The notes under the pieces are model-generated. The model was not told the origin of the DNA. It ran no database searches and was given only the letters and a program-made list of their open reading frames with translations. This document shows, piece after piece, positions 36,801 to 48,800 of a stretch of 64,000 nt of DNA. A program made the translations under genes and the position numbers. The stretch is from Loripinus fragilis (lineage: Eukaryota > Mollusca > Bivalvia > Lucinida > Lucinidae). Position 1 is the first letter of the stretch; each line of letters begins with the position of its first letter. The stretch is from NCBI GenBank assembly GCA_964019695.1, contig CAXHUL010000534.1, forward strand, positions 266,164 to 330,163, given 5' to 3'.

Positions 36801-39800
36801 AGACTGTCACATGATATCCAAGTTATTTCCAACCCTTATATAACGTTTTACTATCTTTTTGAATTGATTACTAAAATTAGGTTTTAGATGATGCATTGAT
36901 AAGTTAGAGGTTTTTCATGCAAACCAAATATCTATGTGTCTTGATCCACATCTGAATTAAGGGTGAGGTTGGCGCCATTTAACAGGTTTAAGCCCTTCAG
37001 TAAAATATTTTACTGACCGTTCCAAGGCAGTACTTCTTTTGTGGCTCTTTTATGTTTTTGTTCTGTCTTGTGTTTGCTATGTCTTTGTGTGCGTCTGTTT
37101 ATATGTGCTTTGAGGTCTTGGCTCTCGTTTGTGGTGTTTGCTGTGAGTTTGTCCCTTTCCCATTGGTATCCTGGGTCAGGTGTGGTACTTGATTGTATTG
37201 ATTCCTGATCTTTGCACCCTTACTTACTTTCCAACAATTTGTTTGAATTTATAAAATAAATCACCATAAAATGTAGGTTCTGATATGCCTTGTTGAAGAA
37301 GAGTTTTTAACCCAATGTTGTATTTAACAATTAACTCTAAGTGTCTGTGGTAGATTTTAGAAAATGATTTTTCGAATTTTATGATATCTATAACCTTGTT
37401 TTAATGACTTAGCAGTTTAAAATAAGTTTCTGTTGTTGAAATCATCAACATTAGAATACACTCTAGCAAAACGAATAAGCTGAGAAATATATACACCATA
37501 GGAAGGAGAGCGAGGAACATCTCCATCAAGAAATGGGAAATTTACTATTTCAAAATTAAAATCATCCTGTTTCTTAAATTTTTAGAAGAAACTATGCCAT
37601 TGGTTATTGACAAGTTCAAGTCCAAAATGGAGCTTCAGTATCAGAAGAATTCGCCTTATTTAACTAAAGTTCAGAAGGATATATCTGACCTACCATTTGT
37701 TCAAAATTAGGATTAATAACACACCATGATGAAACAAAGAAAAGGGCTCCTGACTCACAGATAGTCAGAGCTAAAGAAAACTTACAAAACCTGTGAAACA
37801 ACATCCATACAGAATGAATCCTGTAAAACAATAAATTCTCAGAAATGAAGTTCAATATTTGCTGGATAATGACTTGAAAGAACCTAGTCAAAGTGATTGG
37901 AGTTCTCGTTGTATTCTTGTACAAAAACCTGATGGGACAATTCGCATGTGTACTACTACCGTAAAGTAAGTTCTGTCACCAAAACAGACACTTTTCCCAT
38001 CCTGCGAATCGATGCCTGCATTGATAACATTGGACAAACCAAATATAATACGAAATTAGACCTGCTTAAAGGATTTTGGCAAATGCCTCTGACAAACAGA
38101 GCAAAGGAGATCTCAGCATGTGTTACTCTAAACGGATTGTATCAGTATAAAGTGATGCTATTTGGAATGAAGAACTCCCCAGCAACACTTCAACGCTTAG
38201 TTAACAGCTTGATATTTAATCTGCCTGGCTGTAAAGCCTATATCGACGACGTTATCATCTTCAGCAAATAATGGGAACGACACTTACAAATTATCAGGAA
38301 TTTCTTCAAAAAACTTAGTGAAGCTAAAGTTACAGTTAACTTAACAAGGAGTGAATTTTGCCATGCAAAGATTTTTAGGCCATATGGTGGGACAAGGTCG
38401 GGTACAACCTGTAGAAGCTAAAGTTGAAGCTATCTCAGATTTTCCCGTACCCTCTGGCAAAAGACAACTGAGTCGTTTTTGCGTGAACGAATACATAGAA
38501 AAATTTATACGAAAATCATTTGTAACATTTATCTGGTTGCTTTAATGTTCATTTGCAAGTAATACAGCCAATTTTGAAATTTCCATGTTTAATCTCATTC
38601 ATAAAATACCCCAAAGTACGTCATTTGAAATAAGAAAATCACTTTGAAAGAATGCCATCTCTGGCTTACTCTGAAATGGATCAGACAAAATACCGCGTTT
38701 CATCGACGTTATCATTCAGATGAATTATTAGGACATTGTTACACGTATTTACATGTACATAATCTGGCTGGCTAATTTCAGACAATAAAAATTATAGGAA
38801 ACCAAAATGGTATACCACTCAGATGAGATACCCCTAGATATTGGTTTCAGTTTAACTGGTCTGCTGCAAAGTGTGATAAATCAAAATTGTCCTTTCCTGG
38901 TACAAAGCAACGTTTCTGATTTTCAAGAACCGTGCGTATTTTAGTGTTACGTCCATTGATTTAAGAGGGGGTAACGTAATATAAATGTTTGTACAAGAAA
39001 TTGGTACCGGTCAAAAGTTTGTATTTTTATTGCAGGTAAAGGGAAAATTAGTCAGAAAACTATGGATATGTGATTTATGCATGTTAAGTGTTTGTTTAAG
39101 AAAATACAGCATGCCTTTCTACCTTTGTTAAAATGAGTCTTGACAATTCCGTGGAAAATAATTGCAGTGTATATAAGTGTGCTTTTTAAAAAGTCTGAAA
39201 CGTATTAAATTTGGAAAGATAAATTAATGTTTCATGCACCATTATAACAGCAACGCTTGATCTTTCGTTTGCCATATGGCATAAAACCCCAACCGCGTTT
39301 GTGGATGGAGTTATGAATGGGTAATCATTGCATATTGAACCCCCCTCGTATCGTTGATAAAATTAAGAAAGGGTTTTGCAATCTTTGTGATACCGATAGC
39401 CTTGTATTAGAAGTTTCTGAGTAAACAAGTTATTGCGTGTATTGAAGTCAGCAACATGGCTAGATGCTCTAGCAAAACGAGTGAGTTGAGATATATTGAC
39501 TCCATAGGATGTAGAGCTAAGAACATCAAAATCAAAATCGTCACGTTTATCATAAATTTCGGTAGAAGCGATATCATAAGAAATGGACAAATGCAAGTCT
39601 TAAAACGTGGCGTCGGTATCAGTTGTACTAGCTTTAATAAGTTTGAGCTCTGAAGGACATATTTGACTTACCATATTGTCAAGATAAACATTAGTAATGT
39701 TTAAAATATCATCCAAATATCTGAATGTAGTGTTACAAGCGTCAATAATATCAGCCTGCTTATCATCAGAAAGAGACATCATAAAGCCCCTCTCATAACA

Positions 39801-42800
39801 AAACAAGAATAAGTAAGCAACCAGGAGAGCACAATTAGTGCCCATAGGAATCCCAACTACTTGTCTATACAACTTGGTGCCAAATCGAATAAAACTATTG
39901 TCTAACAAAAAGGTCAGCGCATCACATACATTTTGATACGACCATGCATGCTATTTTTTAAGTTTTTCTGATGTAAAAATGCGATCCTGTCGTTAAACGC
40001 AAGGTAGTGAGAGCCTTCTCTATTGAAGGTCAATAAGTTTATCTTTACTCAAAGTATGGGGTAAAGTAGAGTAAAGCGTAGAAAAATCATATGCAGACAA
40101 ATCGTTTGCATTGACGCCTCTTGCTTAAGTTTATCTAAAACTTCACCTGAATTTTTTATAGACCAAGAAAAATTCTTACTGGTTATTTCATATACCTTTT
40201 TACAGTACTTAATAAAATGCTAAAACAGCTGTAAGACATGGGGTTAACACTTCAGAAAGTTATGTTGTCGCACAAAAACTAGAATTAGCAATAATTCTTG
40301 CTTTATATGGTGTTTATTGGGGTTAAGATAACCAGTACAACGCAGGAACTTTGTTTTGGTTGTCTTTAGCTTTGACACCAAAATATAGGGTTGAATGACA
40401 ACCATGCTCATCAACAACCACCCTCTCATTCAAAGAAGTCTCTAGTCTATAGGCATTGGTGCCAATAAGCCAACGTTTAAGAGTATCAATATAAAACAAT
40501 CGTCAAACAACTTTAACCTTTTTAGCGGTTTATCACCTGGAACCGAAATATAGTTCATATGAAATCCTTGATACCTCGTTTAAGATAACGAAAAGAAGAT
40601 TTAGGTTTAGGGGGTAAAAGATGTGTATTACAAGAGTTAAAGCCCACAAAGAGACACATATACCCGTGGTGTCCTCAAAAAACAAAACCCATTTTCAATT
40701 GATTATTTCTCTAAAAATGTTCAACGGGTACAAACGTTTTACATGTATATACCAGTTTTTAAGTACAACAGTAGCTCACATTTGTGTTAAGCTTAAATGC
40801 ATTCTTAGGTTTTGAGATATTGAAACATTACTAAAGGCACCCTGTTTTCATTTTCCCCCAGAAATTAAATTATCAATGAAATAAGTACATTTGAATACAA
40901 TGGACTTTTATCTCATTTATTCATCACAAAATGTGTCACCCAAATTAACTTTTAAATATGTGAAGTTACGTAAATCACATGTAAAATATCACATTTAAAG
41001 AAAATATGACAACTTAATAAGTCCATCAATTGTGACCTCATTTAATTAACTGAAAAAAGAGGTATTGGTCTCCCCCAAACAATAAATTATCAACAAGGTA
41101 AACGTGTGAAAATCCCATATCTGGGGTAAAATGAAAACAGGGTGCCTTCAATTTTTACGCAATATTTCAAAAAAATTAAAGGAAATTGAGCTGTTATTTT
41201 AGACAAACGTGGATAAATAACATACCTAAAACTGGCATGTAAAATTCGTTTTACCAACTGAACAGTTTTAGAGTAATAAGGAATTTAAAAATGTGTTTCT
41301 TTTTTTGTCGGACACCCTGTAGATCAATTAGGAACTATGTGCAGCTGAGGACTTAAAAGATGGTCAATGGTTGCCAAATCATCCTGAAAGGCGAACAGAT
41401 GAAACATGCTCGACATTTGCCCAAGCCCGTTTGAATTGTTGTATAAGCGACTGATAAGTTTGTTCATTATCTGTTTGACTCTTACAAGTTGCTTAATCTT
41501 GATTATAGAAAACGCTAGTTCAGTTAAGCAAAAAGAACTCAAACGTGTGCAGTCTTCATTTAACGTCCGTCTTGGGTCGTTTGTCGCTCATTTTCTGTCA
41601 TGAGTATACTCCGCTTTTTATATAACTATTGGTTCAAATTAAGAATTATCTGACACAACTGTTTTACATTATTACCCAACCGTCTATATAGTACGAAGTA
41701 ATTGTCTATTTTTTGCTATGTCATGAGTCACTGAACTATTCCACCGGTCAATAAATATGACTATAGACTGGCACTATACCATGGGCCTGGTTTCCCGCTT
41801 CCCTGTTAAAAACACACAGGCGCCAATTATCATGCGCTACGACGATGCGCGTACGGTTCGTTTATGAAAGAAGACGTTATGCAAGAATGGTGAAAATGAG
41901 GCATGGTTTGGCAACTTTAACTCCAATAACTCCGTGGTTTATGGTCAGAAACATAAAGTGTGGGTACACGTTTTCTTAGTTAAACGAGCGGAACATTTTG
42001 AGACCAAAATTGAGCAGATTTGGTGAAATTTTCCGTTTTGCAACAAAACCCCATCGTCTACAGCAACTCCATCCAAGGAACGCTGCTAAGTATTTCATCA
42101 AATGGGTTGGGTAATAAAACAGTTATTTCATGCCTGTTTGTAGTATAGCCAAACTATTACCCCTCGGTACCGTGGACGACCTGATGCACTATTGCACTCG
42201 GCCTTCGGCCTCGTGCAATAGTGCATCAGGTCGTCCACGGCACCTCGGGGTAATAGTTTTGACTATACTACAAGCAGGCATGAAATAACTGTATAATATG
42301 CCATCTTCCAAAAGTGCAGAAATGAGCCACGACACGAGATTTCCAACAATGCGGTATGTGCGGCCGGCAAAGTAAGTAAGGGTGCAAAGATCAGGAATCG
42401 ATACAATCAAGTACCACACCTGAGCCAGGATACCAATGGGAAAGTAAGAAACTCACAGTAAGACACCACAAACGAGAGCCAAGAGGTCAGCCCTTTCCCA
42501 GAAGGTGACCACAAGGCACATATAAACAGACACGTACAAAGGCATAGCAAACACAAGACAGAAAAAAACATAAAAGATCCACAAAAGAAGTTCCGCCTTG
42601 GAACAGTCAGTAAAATACGCGCAGTCTGATCAGACCCTTTGCTGGTTATATGAGTGTAAAGCTACTGGCTAAAAATCATTTGGAGTTTCTAAAGTTAAAA
42701 GGAGGCTGCACAGGCTCATATGAGTTTTGACTTGTCAATATGCCACATTGATGGAAAACACACGTCGTGGTTAAATTGGGCCTTGGCACGAGAAAATCTG

Positions 42801-45800
42801 TCTTCGGTGTTTGTGAACAACAAAGGCAAAGACCTGCCTGCGCATCCGCGCAGTCTGATCAGCGCCTTTGTTATTCGCGTTTTGGAAAGGATAATATCTA
42901 AACTAGCTACAAGTGAAATTTCAATGTTCTAGCTAGTCTCTGTAGCTGAGCAGGCTGGTTTGAATTTCACTTTGTCAGACACACCGAAGACAGGTTTTGT
43001 CGTGACAGGGCCCAATAATTATGTATGTACTGCCCATTCATTACAGGTTAAGTGCAAATTTTGAAGCAGAAGTCAGAGACGACAACGACAAGATCACCAA
43101 AGTAACGGATGACAGTCCTATCAAAATTGCTGAACAGTTTAAGGAAACCTATGACAATGAGTATACATATGCCTTTGACGAAATGGAGGAAATGGGATTT
43201 AACGCTGGAACAGAGACTTCGACAAAACTGATGCTGGATATACTTGAGGTATGTGTTTGTTAACAATTTTGCATGCTGTATCGTCTGCTGATTATTTTCA
43301 AAATAAACATTTTAAAGTCCAATCTTTCAGGAGTAACACCATAGCGTTATACAATTAGGATCCAGGTCAGGCCTGGCAAATATTATCGGAGTCCAAACTG
43401 TTTGCAAAGGTTATTAGCAGATGTCATTTGAAGGTAAAGAGTTAAAAGACTGCTCAATGACGCTTAATCAATTATCATCCATCCAGTTATTAACAATTTC
43501 TAAGTGTAGGCCATCGCCCATTGTGTAAGGACGCACTTCAGCCTTTGTTAAACATGTTAAAAAATTATCAACATTGAAAATGACAATGGTATCTAATTGT
43601 TTAGTTTTATATAATAACATACATTGTTAATGTACTCTCTCTCTCTCTCTCTCTCTCTGGAGATAATACAACCAAAGTGAAAGCGTATATTTTACGAGTG
43701 ACTAGTTGGAAATGCGAGATGGACATTTTAAGATGAGCCAGTACAAGTCTTGTAGGGTAGTCTCGCAAGTACCCATGCTGCTCACACCATCAATACGACT
43801 GAAAGTAGATAAAGCTTTTCCAAGCATAAGCAAAACTCTTAGCCATAAAAATGTAGAGTTAGTTCTACAGGAGACAGGTCCTGTGTGAATTGCATAAACT
43901 AATAATTCCAACTCAATGCTTTTATTGTTTTTTCTGCGATTTTGATTGGTCCGTTTCAAAGAGGGTTTGCAGGTATCTGGCCGCAGCTGAGAGATCACAG
44001 TGCCTTAAGTTGTCCACATGCCCAGTTAGTGGAGACAACCCGGATGGTTCTAACCCCAGGTTCCTGCGGCTTCTTTGACCATCGTTTAGGTCAAGGGGGT
44101 TCATGACTAATCAGTTATGAATATTGTCAAGTACCGCCCTATTATGTATTAATATGTGAGAGGGATGTGCACCAGCGCAGGTAATGTTTTGTATTTAAGA
44201 GCAGAATAGAACAATTGAATGAGAGTGCACAATCCAATATAAAGAATGAAAGTTCTTAAGAACTGAAGTTTCTATATCGTATAGATATGTCCTTAATCTA
44301 TATGTGCAGATAAAACGCAATGTTTTTTCAGTCTGCAGTCATTTTTTTTGTTCGTATATTTCTTTATTCCAGCAGACAATAGCTGGATTAGCAAAAACGT
44401 TTTCGGACTAAAAAGTCCTTCTTCAGTTGCGATAAAGAGCAACGAACATGTATATGTGTGAAAGGTACGTTTTTAGGTTAACGTGAGTGTATTTATTTCT
44501 GGCAGCAATCAAGTGCGAGTATACCAGTGAGGTCCGTTTTTAGGTGTTTGTTTCGTAGTACATGTGTAGACTTTGAAGGGTCAAGGCTGTGTTCTGCGCC
44601 CTTCGTTTTTCTGCGTATTTTTCGTGTGTACTGCTTTCAGTGCGTACTATTGTGGTTGTAAGATCGTTTGTCTCTTGGAGAGTTGATAGAGACGGTAGTG
44701 AGGTTTGTTAGCCCTTCTGAGTGATTTAGGGTTAGGGTTAGGGTTAGGGTTAACCAGTCTTTGTTTGTAATAGATGTCACAGGTGTATACACTATATAAT
44801 AACCCAGAGTAGATTCAGTATTGTTTAGATAGGTATTTTTTCTATGAAGTATTAAAATGCAATATGTATATCGTAGTATTAAAGATGCTAGGGTGATTGC
44901 AAGAGCAGGCGTCTGAATCTATATTCTCCTTTATTTCTCAATGTCTCCTTTATAGTATAAAATAGTACGTACTGTTTATACAGTTTAAGATTTTTGATGA
45001 GGAATTAATCCCCTGTTTTCTGTAGAAAAAAATGCAGATTTCGGGGTCTGGTAGCCCGCATTTTAGTTCCTTTTAGAAATATCTGCTTCCAATGAGTTTA
45101 AGTTTATTTTTTGAGGAATAAATCCCCTGTTTTCTATAGTAAAATTAAATGGTTTTTACACTTCAATAAAAACCGTGCGTATGAATATTTGATATCTGCC
45201 TTGATTTCACAGTGCTAATAACGAACTGTACATAAAGCTTCGAACACAAGTGACAAGTAGGGTGATAATACATTAACCAGTTTAAATATAGTTAAATACG
45301 TTGAAAGCTCATTTGAAGCCCTTAAACCGTATGAGGCTGCATCTTCAAAGCAACAGGAGGAACTCTAAGAAATGAGCCCGATGACGTGGTTATGTGACGT
45401 CACTTAACATAAACAGTCACGTCATCGAAGAGAATCGGCATCAAAACAATGGCTACATCAACAACGAAATGTTTCAATACTGTTTGACATCGTCAAAAAG
45501 AACTTTTAAGGTTAACGCTAGGAGCCTACTAATGAGGGGATTTTATGCAGGGACTTGTTAAGGTAAACTTTTGCTTTTTAAAACCTGTCATTCCGTGGAA
45601 AGGCCTTAATCTAAATGCTCTTCAATGAGCCAAGCAAGCTGAAGAAAACAATTCCAAACTAAATGGAGTTGTTTTTGAGCTCATACTCATATACTCGCTC
45701 AAAATAGAGTGTAATTTTAATCATTATTTAGCATAATAAGGTTTTGAACTGACATAATTTTAAAGATGGCTGCCCCATCTTTCATAGACAGCGGTTACGA

Positions 45801-48800
45801 ACTATTTTCCTTCAGTGGGCTCTAAATTTGAAATAATGTCAACAACCCTTTACAAATGTGCTGTTTTGTTCCGAAGTTGGAATTATAAGGAATGAAATTT
45901 AATTTTTTGGTTTTTATCGATGTGTAAACTCCGGCGAATCACTCACAAATTTAACATTAAGCCCTTCCTTATTCAATTTGTGAGTGATTCGCCGGAGTTT
46001 ACACATCAATAAAAACCAAAAAAATAAAATTTCACTCCTATATTAAAATTCAGCTCATAATTTGGAGTGTAGAATTATGTATAAAGAAAGGCCCTCCTAA
46101 AAATGGAGCACCAGATCAACATTTTTCTCTATGCCAAATTCGTTTTAAAGTATATTTGAAATTATTGTATTCTATACAGAAATAAAAAGTTGATGCAATC
46201 AAGTGACTATAATTGCGGGTTGATACATTCTGATACGTTTTGTTGCGCTTGGATGCGACATGATCACGCTTGGTCAATTTCAGTGCCACAATCTGCCACA
46301 ATCTTGTCTCTTGTTCAGATACGATCACATACGTTTGGACAGGATTGTCCCAATTGAGTCACCAATGTGGTGCCAATCTGATGTGACCATCACGATTGGG
46401 GTTCGCGATTTGGGATGATATTGCACGCGCATATCCGTTCTGATGCGTTCACCTCGAACGGATACGCTCTGTTGTGACAGGATACGATTGTAGTCAGATG
46501 TCTTTCATGATCACGATCAAGGATACTCACAATTTGAGCTACAAAAGGACCCGAAGGGTATTTATATACAGCTTGACTGACTAGTCACTCAAGATATTCT
46601 ACAGAGTTAACATTTCAACCCATAACCTTTGATAATGGCAGGAGTTCAGGGTGATAGCATTAAATTTGCAGTAAATACCCATTATTATATCATCGCCAGA
46701 GAAGAAGAAGTCAAGCAGAAGCCAGACCAGCTATAAACCCAGTCACAAAGAGCCAGGAAAACTGCAGTCAGGCAGTTTAGGTGACACCATTGATCTCATC
46801 AGTTCTTATTTGTCACTCAAAAATTACCATCAATATCATCAATAGGGGAACGTAAATGGAATTTAAGTCCTTGTTAAACCATGCATATATGCAAAAAGTC
46901 CAATCAAAAATGAATGAAACATAAGGTAGTTACAGATGTTTGTATAATAGAGAATTAAAAGTTAAGGAGGGCAGCCTCACACAGTCCTAAAATATGCATA
47001 AACTCAATATCTAGCTCAAGTATGATTCCTAATGCATTTAATGACATTTATATGAGGAAAATCTTGAAATGTTCATTGTGGCTCAATATAAGGTGAGCGC
47101 TTCAGGACTTTCTAGTCCTCTAGTTATTGATTCTTCTACTGTTGTGAATAGTTGATTTTGCCAAATAATCTGAACAGTTAGTGATGAAATGGCCTTTAAA
47201 TATTTACAGGAAATAAATCAAATATTAAAAAATGGCGGCCTCCAACGGCTTATTAGAAGTCAGATTTTTGATTTTTGGATTGCTATAACTTATTTAACAT
47301 CAAAGTGTGTGTTGTTGCTCCCATTTTGTGTGTGTGGGTGGTGTAGTGTGTTTTTTGGTGCCCTCTCTAGTTTAGCAATCGTCCTGCTAAGAACGATAGA
47401 GCTGGTTGCTTAACTTTAATTGCGCTGTGTCTGTCTGTGTTCTGAGTCTAGTTCTTTTCCTTACGGTGCTGTGGGTTGGTCTGCAGTTGTGGCATTTCCC
47501 AATCCTTCTCACCTACTTTCAGATGTTTGAATGAATTGCATTAAATCTTTCATGGTTATTTAAAGGGGTCCGTAAAACCGTAACTGATCGCTGGCGTCTG
47601 AGAAAAAAGTTTGATACTCGCATTTTCTAGTATCAACTCGTACCTGCTCGCGAGTCATTCATCACAGGCATTGAGCAAAGGGCTCCAAAGAGCGTCGCAT
47701 ATCGGAACAGATTGTACCAGATTGCAGCACATCTCAACAGTAAGTGGGTTTTGCCCTGCCCAAGACTGATCCCGATCACCAAGATTTTGAAGCAGGATTA
47801 GATGCGCTGTGTGGCGTTTTGCTACAATGCAATACGAGCTGATACGATGATAATGATTAAAAATTTATTGTGCTAATCATAGAAAAATGTTGGTCAGTCC
47901 AAAAATGTTCTACAATAAACACAATTACCACGACTGACATCAAGATTTGATATGAGCTGATACGAGCACCTGCAATTAGTCCACGATAAAGACCACAATT
48001 CCAATCATGGCGCTGATCGTGACAGTGGGAACGCAGCATTACAGTTGACTTGATCATTCAATATTGTTTCAGGTTTGTGATCGTTGAACAGGTTGTAGCA
48101 TAAAAAGGATCGATCACACATATAAAGCACTGCTGCATAAATAATAAACGCTAAAATTGCCTTTGGGTGTACGTTTTCAGTTTATATCACATTGAGCTCT
48201 AAAATAATAAGTATACTCAGAAAAACAATTGAAGGATATTAAATTTCTTTTGACAATATAACTTTGAAAAAATATTTTTTAAACAAAGTATTTTCGTATC
48301 TGTTAGAACTACCAATATGCAATTCAGCAAAATGGAAAATAAAATTTACGGGCCATTGGTTACGATACAGTACCACACCAAATGCACCAAACCTCTTAAC
48401 TCAAAGTTCACAAGCAAAGAAATTAGCGTTTTAATTTTTTGCTGCAATCTTTACCTGGTCATTGCTTATGCTCCAATTCCGACCACAGACAACTGTTCGC
48501 ACCCAATTTGTCAGTAAATGCACCAAATAACGTGACAACTTCTTCGACAAAAATGCACAGATAAGGCATACCCTAGCCAATATGACAACACATTGGAAGT
48601 AAAACACTGGCAACAACTACAAAATTAGATGTCATACTTTTGACTGAGAGCCAACGATGATTTTGGAGCCAGTCATTATAGAATACAAACAATAAAAATG
48701 GGTTTAAATAATTTTTGAATGTTTGTGACTTTTCAGTATGGAGGGTTGTACCGTTTGGACATGTACTGTACTTTAATCATTGAAGCATGACTGAAATCAA

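Noticed and set aside
36138..37228. Idea that the Penelope tails are introner-like elements, because they begin GTAAGT on one strand
   Set aside because: The GTAAGT is the complement of the common 3' end. No matching acceptor exists at the other end, and host frames do not splice across them.
46635..46739. Short ATG frame beginning MAGVQGDSIKFAVNTHYYII
   Set aside because: Stops after 34 codons, and nothing in frame or splice signals supports continuation.
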